64,000 bases of DNA, from the NCBI GenBank assembly GCA_026419785.1, contig JAODTK010004232.1, forward strand, positions 204,494-268,493, read 5' to 3'. Positions 24,160 to 35,660 of the stretch are shown piece by piece (the stretch's first letter is position 1; each line of letters opens with the position of its first letter). The position numbers and the translations under genes are program-made. Under the pieces are notes generated by a model. It saw only the letters and a list, made by a program, of their open reading frames with translations. It had not been told where the DNA came from and did no database searches. This stretch comes from Sclerodactyla briareus (Eukaryota > Echinodermata > Holothuroidea > Dendrochirotida > Sclerodactylidae).

Positions 24160-25930
24160 CTTCTTTCCAAGGATTGCTCAAGCGGGATATACATGTGGGC
24201 GGTTTACCCGCCTAACATGTCTAGTTTCAGTATGGCACTTGTATATTTTTATGTCCAAGTGTCAAACATTATCGCCAATGACAACATGCCATCAATGATT
24301 GTCGTACCAACTTATACAGATATAGGTTCATTGACTCATCTTGATATTGTACATTATGAAGAAGACTCACCTTTCGATGGACCCAGGGCTGAACTAACGG
24401 TGAGTCCGGTGGAAGTGTGGTGTGGGAATAGATGGCCCGCAGCCATTGATTGTGCTGATCTCGATTGGGACTCGGCATAAAGTATCTGTGGATAATTACC
24501 AAAACAAATATTTATATAACATCAGAATTGTACCATGCAACTACTGTTTCCGGGCAGGAATACGGCCGCTCAGAACATAGACGTCAAGGCCCAAAATGAA
24601 CCACTGAGTCTGATAAGCCACTGAATGTTTCTTCTTTCCTTTTGTTTTTCATTCCATTGAAATACTGCTATAGTATCTTGTCACATATATAGCAACTTGC
24701 AAATTATATAATGAATGAATGTCATAATTCCATAACTGACCACGAAATCTGTCTAATTTTCTAAAGTCTCCATTCATACTCCTGATTATAACATGTGATT
24801 CTGCCTGAATGTAAAATACATGTATCTTATTGTTTGATACCTCCAGCCTTTATTCAATCACCTACAAGGTCATAGGCCTATTTGAATACATGTCACATGC
24901 AAGGATGTTCTTAGAATGAGCGGGAGATTTTCTAATCGAACTGTTCATTGAACCAGAACATGCACAGTTGTGTCCCCAATAACGTTTGTAAAAAAAAAGT
25001 GATGGACTTGGGCTGCCGAGCGACTCAATGCATACTTAGTACTGTAGGTTGACACTTGACAGTGACTGGACCTACAGCTAACAGCGGGCTAACAATTATG
25101 ACTCCTACCCCTCTCTCCACATGGACTAAACAAGCGATGTATGGCTACACAAGTGCAGCCTGCCAAGTCTGTGTCACCCGCATTGGGCAGGTGCAGCCCA
25201 CATTTCGTCTCCCGCTCACTCGCCTGTCTAAATCTCTCACTAGAATAGCATAGTATAGTAACCGGGAGTCGATCGTTATCGGGAGTCAATCAGTGCGGAT
25301 AAAATTTTATTAGCAATGCGTACAGCAAACACAATGGTTATTGGAAAAAAAAAAAAAATGGGTTCAAAAAACAATGTATCAATATTCATCATCACACTGA
25401 GTGCATTTTTTGGAAAATTGTCTCCCTGTACCCTGTCACTTGAGAATGCAAATTTACAATTTTATCCCCATTTAGGTCAATCTGGACAGAACTGTTGACA
25501 TTTTGACACACTTTTTTCAAATGCCACTAGATCCAAAACAGATACACATTTTTTTCTCTGAATTTTCTCTTTAATTTACTCCAAAAGAACAAATTTCCCT
25601 CAGACATACGTGTAGTTTCATGTTGTCACTTTGTTCATGTTTAGTCGCAAATTGCACAACTCACACCACAGTGATTGACTCGCTATACTTCCTATTATTC
25701 CCAAGTTGCTCAGCTTTGACTAAAAACCGACTTCGCACTTTTATCTCAGTAATTAGTCCACGGAAACGATGCAACCTGTGGCATGTGGAAGAATTTGATC
25801 CAACAAACGATGCTGCTAAATTCTGTGATTTTGAATGGTGTTCAGTATAAAGAAAAAAAAGATTGAATTTGCTACTCGTTATGTGATTGACTCAAGATCA
25901 CTTCCATATTATACCTATACTGTTCTCAGA
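24160..25930. other. No supported gene
   Basis: A plus-strand frame at 24193-24480 ends with an acidic stretch and a stop, but has no start context, splice border or family match. Remaining sequence is AT-rich with an A run at 25345-25357. Confidence 0.4.
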
Positions 25931-26060
25931 GGTGAGGTGCAGGATTGGTAGAGTTCCCCTCTCCTGCAATGCCTGAGGGATGTCCCTCCTGGTTCAAACC
26001 CCTGGTGTCGTCACAAATCCCGGTGTCGCCAATGCCCTAGGTCACCGATTCAAACCCCTC
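25931..26060 (+). repeat. tRNA-derived SINE head
   Basis: Reads like a decayed tRNA: GGTGAGGTGCAGGATTGGTA (A-box region, 25931-25950), then GAGTTCC, then a B box GGTTCAAACCC at 25991-26001, a spacing of about 45 bases as in pol III internal promoters. The following 60 bases hold a second GATTCAAACCCC word (26048-26059). No intact cloverleaf is present, so this is a SINE promoter head and not a functional tRNA gene. Confidence 0.5.
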
Positions 26061-29000
26061 TGCCCCGTCCTCTTCCCTAACTTAAATACCAATGTCACCC
26101 GTTCCATCTCGTGTTGTAGGAAAGTGCACAAACGATGTTGAAGCTAGCCTCTTGTCGGTCGGATGGGGAACGTTGAAAAGGCGATCCCGGGAGGGGCAGG
26201 AATTTCACCTATTGCCTAGTACTGCAGGGCAGATTCTTCGAAGAAGAGTATAGGCAAGATCGCCGGTTTTTGTCCTTCCACACCAAAATGGAGCCCTCTG
26301 CATTTCTAAGGATTTCCTTACACCTTAGTAAGCTGGAGCAATTTAGGGTGGAAGCGTTATCACAAAGGCATAGGGTAAGCAGAAACCCTAAGGATTCCCC
26401 AGTAGACAGGATGCTCTTTGTTTGAAGCTTCTTGGGCGATCACAACGCAGTATATTCCAAATGTCCTTGTTCATCTAGGAAACCTTACGTTACAAAATCC
26501 TTTAAGCTACAAACAAGTGAAAGACCGTGAGCATGTTAGGAGGCCGTAGGAATAAGCTTGCAAAACACAGTGCAGCATCCATGCACAGTGCACAGTAAGT
26601 GACCTACCTGTCCAGCAAGTAGCGCCGCTACTTCGAAGTTCGATGTCCGTTTCTAGACCATTTACGAGCTTAAATTGGTCCAGCTTTCTTGCTGATTTCG
26701 GGTCATTATCCCCCGGCTGTCGGACTTTCGCCCCCGCTCTAGTCTCTCTTGCTACCTCCACAGCGGGACAGTCATTGCGGCTATTGTTTTCGCTTAGGCC
26801 TCTACTTTTGATTGATGAACTGCTCAACTCTGCGCTGCGGCACGGTTACGCGGGGTTGCCAGCTACTAAAAATTTTTTGTATGACTTCGTGATTAAGATG
26901 TCTTGTTCGCTTATTTCTGATTTCTCCATTATGTATAATACCGATTTCGACAGATATTAATTAGGTCAGAAAATAACAAGCCGCGTGGAATGTAAGTCAT
27001 TTGAACAGGTTCTGATAGAAACAGACACTTTGTTGTTCCCTAATTACGATGATCATTGAGTCATGTTGAGAAAATAAAGATCTCTGATCGGCTCATGAAA
27101 ATCCTACCGCGGGGCAAGATACCGAATGACAACCCTTCTCCGCTCGGTGGAGGGAGAGAATCAGAGGAACCGCTTGTGGTTCGTATGTGGGCAATAATCT
27201 GTATGTATCGAAAGTGTGGAGGGTGTTGACCCTAATAAACTAATCGATTACATGTTACTCCTTTTGAATGGAAGGATTAGTTTCAGTGATAATTAGTTGC
27301 GTAATGGAGGTGTGCCTCATAAATCACGTGTTGAGTGGCTTGTCACGGGGGGGCCTGGACACTTCCGGTATTCGGGCCTCGCGCCGGCTTTTCATTTCTG
27401 TCGCATTCAGAGACTTTTCTCTACGATAACAGAATGAATTGTGGCGAAAAACTGGGTTGATAGTATTTCTTCTTTGACGATGATCGATCTATCAGGTGTG
27501 AAATTTGCATCGTGGCAAGGTCCATTTTCGAGTAGGAAGCAAGGGCCTCTGAGGGAGCGAAGTAAATGGGCAAAATAGTCATCAATGAATTCAGAAAAGG
27601 ATCCTGGAGTTCATTCTTCCTCGCCCATTCACTACGCTGGTATACGTGAGATAGCACGAAGCAGTCGACGGCTACAGTGTGTGAGTAGATTTTGACGAGG
27701 AAGCATCGGTTGATGTTGCTGTCCTCCGAACAGCCACAGTAGATTGTTAATCACAGTGCTCGGGGTTGTTTGGCTTCGGTTGATTTCAATGCAGTGGGCG
27801 TGTAATCCTGCGTTACTCCTGTTTGTAGTTATGAATGGGAGACCACGGCAAGCTTAAACGGCTCTTTGTTTGAATTTTCAACAATGCAAACTCAAGACTA
27901 GATGCAGCTAGGCTGCGGACGATATTATACGCTGTCAGTTCCTCTGGTAAGGTGAGTTGCCCTGTGTTGTTGTATTTTAGCCTAGCCTTATTAAAAAGGC
28001 TATCATCATTCAGCAATATTATTGGATCAGGAAAGAGTAGAAAACGTAGCCCTCGCATAGCCTCAGGGCGAGGGGATACTCTAGTGTAGCACTGGGCAGG
28101 GATCACTAGGAACATTGGTGATTTTAACGATCATATCCTATACAGCTGTGGAGTTGTGTCATGCTGAAGTGAGGCGGCAGGTTCGCAACGAGAACGGTCA
28201 CTTATTATATGGTTAGGCCTATAGCCTAGTGGTGGCTAGGTCTACCAGAAAGTGTTGTGGGGCGTTAGAGTATCAACGAGGACTGTCCACATCCACAGAC
28301 GTCAAGAGCGAGATAACTAGAACGCATGGTGAAATGATACCTCCGAAATCCATGGAAGGATGTATATTTTAAAATAATGGGCGACAAAGTCATTGCCACC
28401 CAGATACAGATGGTTGACAATAACATAGTGGACAACCGGAATTTGACCTGGACCAGAAAATAAGGTCTCTCTGGCAAGCTAACAATAGATGCAATGCCAA
28501 AATCAGACAAAAGAGGAGGAGAAAAAAGAAAGAGAGAGGAAAAAAAGGCAAGCAAATCGCCAAAGGGCTAAGGCCTCGATACTTCTCCCACAGCAACCTA
28601 GTACGCTAATCATAACCAAGGGACATTCCGCTGACCATACGGCATCGGCGTTTGTATGCATCGGGCTACCTACGCAGAATAATTCACCGCCCACAGGGCA
28701 ATTTGGCGGATAGGTCCTAGTAAAATTTAGTTTAATTTGAGGGCCCATGTAGAAACTTAGCCCTGCTCAGGGACAAGTGGCAGAATGGCGATTAGCATCT
28801 GCTACTATATACATGCCCGAACGTGCTCGCCCAGGGGGTAAATTGGTGATATTGGGGCTTAGGCAAGTCACCGTCCAAACATAGGGCAATTTGACGCTAA
28901 GCCACCTACAGTACATAGGAACATATTGCCGCCACGAGGCACTTGATAGGCGATTAGGAAAAGTACCGTCGGAAGAAGCTCTGAGAATTCAGTTGTTCAG

Positions 29001-29350
29001 TGCATGTGAGTGCCTGTACGTCGGGCCTATAGAGTACAGATACGTCTTGGTCTGTCGGCAGACGCATACTTGCAGAATAAGATTGAATTTCATCGTGGTG
29101 AATTGACGGAAAGTGGTCTAATTTGTCGGAATATATTTCATTATAAATGTGGCGACGAGCCCACATATAAAACATATGTTTGAGCGCAAAGCGAGTTATA
29201 TGACTCAAATCTTCTCAGTTGGCTTGGGGTTCAAGGGGACTTGTTAAGACCAACTGCATCAGTGGCATGGCAAAGGCTATGGTACCCAGTACCATACATT
29301 CCCATAGGGGGAAAATACCACTTATGAGGGTTATGGTATTGAATGCCCAC
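26060..29350. other. No supported gene; one exon-like frame on minus strand
   Basis: On the minus strand at about 26827-26607 a hydrophilic frame ends at GGACAG|GTAGGT, a good donor, but there is no in-frame ATG and no strong acceptor. A frame at 27813-28115 on the minus strand has regularly spaced leucines but no diagnostic motif. At 28690-28945 short phrases resembling GGGCAATTTGGCGG recur, which hints at a decayed repeat. Confidence 0.35.
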
Positions 29351-29374
29351 AGGGAAATATCCCAGACAGCACAA

Positions 29375-30062
29375 ATACGTTGGGCCAACGTTAGCAACAT
29401 ACGTTGGACCAAACCGTGGCCAAACGGTTGGGTGCTCGTAGGAATGCAGTTGGCCCAAGGCGTAGAATTAACGTTGAGCCAACGTAGTGCCAACATCCCA
29501 TAGTCCACACATCTTGCCATCGTTTAGCCAACGTGGCCAGCATAGAATTAACGTTGAGCCAACGTGGCACCAACGTCAAATCTTCCAACACCTTGCCATC
29601 GCTTTAGCCAACATTGGCCCAAAGCGTAGAATTAACGTTGAGCCAACGTAGTACCACATCCATCTACCAGCATTGCCATGTGTAGCAACGCATAGCATTT
29701 ACAGGGCACGTGCACCGACCTCAAACCGATCTTCAAACATTGCCATCGTTTAGCCAACATTGGGCCACCGGAGCCCAATGTTCGAACATATTGCCATAGT
29801 TTAGCCAACGTTGGGCCAATGTATATTATGGCATGCAATAGCAGTTGCACTATGTGGCACAAACGCTTTCCGTCTTAGAATGCAAACATTGAACCAGCGC
29901 TTGCAAATCGTCTGGCAGAAGATGGACTACATTGAGCCAACGGTCTTCAACTGAGTTACAACGGTATGCTGAGTTCTCAATTGCATTTATTGTTGGTACA
30001 ACATGGGCCAACGTTTTGCCACTTTCTCTTATTTATTTTCAGGTTGGCAAAAAACGTGGGCC
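29375..30062. repeat. Palindrome-based tandem array, about 82-bp period
   Basis: The phrase TAGAATTAACGTTGAGCC begins at 29463, 29543 and 29627, giving 80- and 84-bp spacing. Between repeats TTGCCATCGTTTAGCCAACG-type words recur up to about 29810. The core CCAACGTTGG is self-complementary, so every unit can fold. The array decays towards 30062, just before TTTCACCCGG at 30095. Confidence 0.75.
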
Positions 30063-33000
30063 AATATCTTGAATACGCCATTTTCCAATCACATTTCACC
30101 CGGACAGTGTGAGTGGGAGAGTGGGGGGTGTTGTTTACCAGAGCAATATCTGCCGAAAGCCGCTACATAGCACACAGCTACCAATGCTTTGCTTATTGAG
30201 AGTAACCTAAGCAATGGTTGCAATTTGAGAAAGGTTGGCCACACATAATATGTTCCCTATGTCAAGTTCAAAGAAACTTTAAAAATAATACAAAGCCAAT
30301 ACTAGCTATGGAACATGGCATATACTATTTTTTGCCCACAATTCTAAGGATAGATGCGCAAGGCTGTATACTTCGAATTGAAGTCACAAATTTGAGAGGG
30401 TTTTTAATGTATCATGCAAAACTGAACACTAATATGAAAACATGCTATCACGAAAGATATATGGAATAAATACACTCAACGGAACATGATGCATAATTGG
30501 CAGGAAACTCGTGATGAACAGGGAGTGCCCACGCCGGGCGGCACCGGGTAGTAACGCGGACTCAAGCATTTCACCCGGCACTCATGACAATTAGCCAAAT
30601 TGACCTGGGCACTATCTCCTTGTTTTCTATCAAATTCATACAATGCTGTGTGGGGGCTCCACTGCCATTTATGACGAGGTTTCACCCGGTACTCAGGATT
30701 TTCTGGGCACATACCGGATGAATTTCCTATAAGAAGCTGTGGCACGTCGGGAATGAAACCAAAAGTATTCATTGTGCTCTACTCCACTTTCACTATGCAT
30801 TTTAAAATACTCTCATACACAAGCAACTCACGCAACTCAATCCACTAATCAATATCGTTTGACCCGACTCAGCCCGAAACCTCTACGGAACTTTCCTAAA
30901 TGAAACGCGAGTCATATTTCCACATAACCAGTTCACTCTCCCATGCAGTTTGTATTATGCTGGAAATTTTGAGACATCTCCAGTTTTCAAAAGGACTCCT
31001 CCTGTGACAAATCTTACACTGCGTCATTTCCAAGGTCATGATAGGCGGGGGTCTCGGTCTATTTCCGATGCCTCCTTCCACCCATATGACAGAGGAAAAA
31101 ACGAAAGCCGGGCTTCTGGACCTGTTGTACATTACCTACGACTGCGAGGGCAACAGTTTTTATCACTGTTGAGTAGCCTACTGTAAGGCTCTCACAATTA
31201 ATTTTAGTGGACAACAAACCATGACTGGAGCAATTTTCACTGAAATTTCCAACTATGGGTTGGACAAACTTCCAGCATAAATTAATTGATCTTAATACTG
31301 CCAGACCATGTCAAATTGATTAAATCTTTACGATACTGAACAATGTGCATAATTGACAGTTTGTAACGAACCAAAAAACAAACACCCCCCCCCCCCCCCT
31401 CAACCGAAAGACTTACTCAATGATGGTTAAAAAAATCACAATGTTATGAGGGTACATATATGCAATGGCCAGTCTTTGGCCATTTCAGGAAGACCTATAT
31501 GTTTAGCGCTCAACCAGTTACTGTAGATGAGAGGCGAATGGTAATCAATGTCTTAAAAGAGGCCGTTGTTCGCCAAATCTAGGTTCAGTCACTCCTGGAT
31601 GTGTGGCAGAGGCCGACCTGCTACTATTGGATTGCTGTCTCTGGATTTCTTGGGGGGCCGGTTTGTACTTACACACCCAGCCGCTTGAGGATGTTCCGGG
31701 TCACGCTTGACACCTACGTTCCAGTTCCTCGCGTATGATTGTTTACACAGCGGGATATTGCAGCCAGCTATCCGAGGGTGATCCTGGTGTTTTAGCCGTC
31801 CCCATCAGCGCTTCCTGGATGCGTGCGGGATACCTGTCACGTAATTCTCGCTGGTTGCACACTGGAATATTGACAAACACCCTGCTCGTTAAGTCAACCA
31901 AGGCTCAGAAAATTCCGAACAAAACGGCCCTGGGAGCAACAGGCCCTTCATATCTCCACGCCATAAGTGATCAGCAATGACTGCTATCATTTACTGCATT
32001 GTCGCCTTCTTCTCTATTCTGGTCTTTGAGTGGTCCAAGCACACTGGGAATGGTCCAAGGCACCATCTGAAACTGGTAGAAAGGGGTTACAGCGATTCAC
32101 GCAAGCACCATCGTTGACACTGCAGAAATGAAAATTTACAAAATTGATCAATTTCCGGAATGGAACAAATCCGTCGAATAACTAAACAAAATAGTATTCC
32201 TTGACTGACGCCGAGTGACAGTTTGATGATCTGGGGCAACATTCGGAGTAATACAGTCTAAAATTGAATGGAGATTCCAGTAATGTTCTCAGAAAATTAA
32301 AAAAGCACTCAAATGCCATCAGTGACACTTGACACATTAAAACAACAGTACAAACCAACAACACGTTCAGTTATGCTGGAGGGGTTGGTATTCTGGATGG
32401 TGTAGATTACAGAATACATGTTAATCCCAGAACAAGGTCACCGTCTATATAGTCGGGGATTATTGCATCCAAAAGAAAAAGTGGCCCAAAGTCTGAATGC
32501 AACTGCTGAAGTATAATATACACAACGCGTTCTGATGGATTGTGAAAGATTTTTGAAAGTAGCAGTGATATCTGACACTTGCCAATAATGGGGGAGGGAA
32601 AGCGGCTTCTGCAATTTTTTTCTATGCCACTGCCATGCTGCTGTTGGTATTTATTTGGGTATATAATCAAATAACACTTGTTGAAACCTTTTCTTGAAAA
32701 ATTAGGGGTCCTTATTTTTAAGGACAGCTGAGCTTTTTTCAAAACAATATTCTGAGTTTGGTTGAGAATTTTTTTACATACGTAGGGGGAACTGTGTACA
32801 GTATTGTATATTTCCCAACACACTGTGAAAGGCAGAGAAGTGACCTATGATGAGTTGATTTGGCATTGTCACATTCAGGTCAGGCGAACAGTTGTATAGG
32901 GTACCAGTTATGGGGAAACTTGAAAGAATAGTAAACTGCACATGTTGTCATACCTAGTAAGGCAAGTAGTGATGGACAGACCCAGCACTGTTCTCTCTAC

Positions 33001-33600
33001 CAAAGTTAGTGATAAGGTGCCATAAAAAATTTACCGGACAGTGTGAGTTTCCCTCGGCATCAATCATGACATGATGGCTGGATTACAGCTTCCACCTAGC
33101 ATGTTGATCTTGATTCTTGTACTATGGTAGTTATGGTCAGACAAAAGCACAACACAGCACATACTGAACAAGATTATGCAGAATGTTTGCACTCTATGAT
33201 GAGCCCCACAGGACATCTATATGAATATGTCTATGGCTGAGCCTCGAAGAATTTGAAAGCATTCCAAATGTTGTCAAACATCTTGTTGGTGTTCAAAAAA
33301 TTAGGTTTCAGGTTTTTCCAGCAAAAAATCAGTATGTGTCTTCCTACTCAGGCGCCAGCAATTCATGAAGCAAGCGTAAATGACGAAAGCCCGCGATCTG
33401 ATTCCATGAATGTGATGGTTGTTGATAGTATTTCGGCTTATCAGGCCAAAAATAAATATATTCAAGGCAAACTGTAATATCCCCACATAATACTTATATT
33501 TATGGAGGTTTATTTTTGATTCCTTGCCGAAGGCAAAAAGACGATGCAGTCACGCACCGTGCCTATGTGTGTGTGTACGTGTGTGGGGTGTGCGGTGTTG
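30063..33600. other. No supported gene; echoing TTTCACCCGG phrases, poly-C
   Basis: TTTCACCCGG occurs near 30095, 30568 and 30690, each followed by divergent sequence, suggesting a larger decayed repeat around the array at 29.4-30.06 kb. A C run lies at 31385-31400. The 138-codon frame at 32407-32823 (minus) has no recognisable domain. Confidence 0.4.
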
Positions 33601-34130
33601 TGTGTGACACCCCTTGCAAGCACGATATCTAGAGGAAAGCGAGCATGTATGATTTCAAAATAGTATGTGGGTTGGTGGACATATATAGAGGATGACCTCT
33701 ATTGTTTTTGTTGCCAGTTCAAGGTCATGGAAGGTCACCATGAGGGCGATCCTTATATATCTTGGCAACGTAAATTTTTGGGGGATGTTGTGATGGGAAA
33801 GTTTTGTTCGTCTGGGAGAATTACATCTGGTGACCAACTGTTACCTCATTTGACCTATCGACCTTCTGACATTGAGTGCTAATTTTGTTGTAGACCAGAT
33901 CCTCTGTTGAGACCAAACCATCAAGTGAATTAGGAATAAGGTAATACAACACTCCTATCACGAGCTAACTCGAGGGATCGCCACATGTGTGAAAGGTTCG
34001 AGACCGCCTAAAACACCGGGATGTTGTTAAATTTGACATTTGAGATTTGACTTCTGGCAACAAAGCCTTTTAGAGGGATTTTGTAATGGATGATGATGTA
34101 CGTTTGTCGTCTTGGCGAAATGTAGTAGTT
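33601..34130 (+). repeat. Second copy of the 20-kb dispersed repeat
   Basis: Begins with TGTGTGACACCCCTTG, then runs parallel to 20217-20460, with GAGGATGACC, TGTTTTTG, AAGGTCATGGAAGGTCACCA and CATTTGACCT words in the same order. The part near 34086 (TAATGGATGATGATG, GTTTGTCGTC) parallels 20591-20620. The GT-rich stretch at 33564-33604 immediately precedes it. Confidence 0.65.
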
Positions 34131-34940
34131 TTGATAGGAATGGGAGCTACATGTCGTTTGAATTATGACTATTTTGGGTGCCTCCTGCCACTCAGCAAAA
34201 ATTGAGATGTTGTGTCAGGATATGAAAAAAATATTTGACATAATTGTTGCCAGTGCCCGATATATATCCCTCAGCGCAGGGGTATGTGATACCACGAAGG
34301 GGCAGATTAATGAAGGGAACCGGTATATTGAGATTCCGGTGGCGACTTATAGAAAGGAATTTGATATTAAAACGACAATATTAACTAAGGGGTATTTTTT
34401 CTGGTTGTGGCCTTAGTAAGCCATAGCCAGCTGTCAGTATGGCAAAGGAATCGGCGACACAGTTTGTGTCGTGTTACCAATCGAAATAGGACATGATAGA
34501 TATCTCGATCCCAATATTGCGGAAAACTGCGGGTCTGTCATGTTTGAAGTATACGCATCGATGAATAGCTATAGGAAATACTTGAACATGCACGGTGGTC
34601 TTAATCAAACTACCTTGAGGGAAGCCGATCGACGCACGACACGGGGGTTGAGTCAGGAGAGAGAGCAGTCGGGGTGCCGGGGGTTGGGGGAGGGAGCGTT
34701 AGGGCACGCCCCAACGGAATTCGTTTTCTTTTTTTTCTTTGGGCGGTTTGTTTTGGGGTTTAGCGGTCTCCTTAAGACTTGTGGTTATTAGATTTTCAGA
34801 AGTAGGATTTGTACATGACCTGTCTGGGTTCCCTGCCCTGTGATGTCGCAAGCAAATTTTGTAAATTGATGATTGTGCCTTATCAGAGTACTTAATTCGT
34901 CAGAAATTTGGGTTGTGTTTCTACTGTCCTAGTCTATTTT
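34131..34940. other. No supported gene
   Basis: Unremarkable sequence with a G-rich segment at 34675-34700 and a T-rich run at 34725-34740. The open frames here show no family signature. Confidence 0.4.
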
Positions 34941-35660
34941 GTTGTATATAAATTGGCTGCACGTTGGGCATAGTTTGCGCCCAAATGTTGGCAGTGTAAA
35001 CATGTTGGATAAACGTTGGTTTAGATTGAAGCAACGTCGAAGTTGTTTTTGTTTGTGTTGTGTTGGGCCCAATGTTTTGGTTCAATATACCACTGCCAAC
35101 GGTTGTTTACAACGTTGGTTAAACTTGGGAGTATGCGTGCTGCCCTCTGTTGGCTGTCATATGGAGAAAAAAAACGTTGGTTAGATGGAAAACGCTCACA
35201 GTTGTTTGCGTGCTTTGGCCAATGTTGTTTTCCCAAATACCACTGCCAACGGTTGTGATACAACGGTGGTGGAACGTTGGAGTATTGTGTGCTGCCCCAA
35301 TATTGGGCTGTCAACTGTTGGAAACGTTGGTTAAAAACGGAACACCCAACGTTGTTTGCGTTACGTGGCCCAATGTGTTCCAAATCACCCTTGCAACGGT
35401 TTGTTATACAACGTTGGCTTAGCGTTGGGCAAGTGTTTGCCCGCCCCCCAACTGGTTGGCTGTAATATGTTGGAATAAACGTGGTTAAATAAAGCACGCC
35501 CAACATGTTTGCGTTCGTTGGACCACATGTTGTTCCAATATAACATGCCAACGATTGTGGACAACGTTGGGCAAACGTGACCCAATGACGCACCCAACAC
35601 AACGCTTAGCAAACACTGCCAACGGTTGCAACCGTTGGCCCAACGTCCTCCAACCATTTG
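34940..35660. repeat. Palindrome-based tandem array, about 151-bp period
   Basis: The anchor AATGTTxTT(CC) starts at 35071, 35221, 35372 and about 35525, giving periods of 150, 151 and 153 bp. Each anchor is followed by CACTGCCAACGGTTGT-like sequence and a CAACGTTGG word. Units also share TGCTGCC, GGCTGT and CGTTGGTTA phrases. The 193-codon minus-strand open frame over 35021-35602 is a by-product of the repeat. The core word is the same CCAACGTTGG palindrome used by the array at 29.4-30.06 kb, and GGGTGAAAT at 35718 is the complement of the TTTCACCC near that array. Confidence 0.8.

Noticed and set aside
26607..26827. Hydrophilic minus-strand frame ending at a good donor (CAG|GTAGGT)
   Set aside because: No in-frame ATG after the upstream stop and no convincing acceptor; kept only as a note.
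27813..28115. Leucine-spaced minus-strand frame, possible LRR
   Set aside because: Leucine spacing does not hold for more than one repeat and no flanking Cys caps are seen.
32407..32823. 138-codon minus-strand frame
   Set aside because: No motif, signal or neighbouring exon; AT-rich chance frame is likely.
35021..35602. 193-codon open frame on the minus strand
   Set aside because: It lies entirely within the 151-bp tandem array and its peptide repeats with the array, so it is a by-product of repeat structure.
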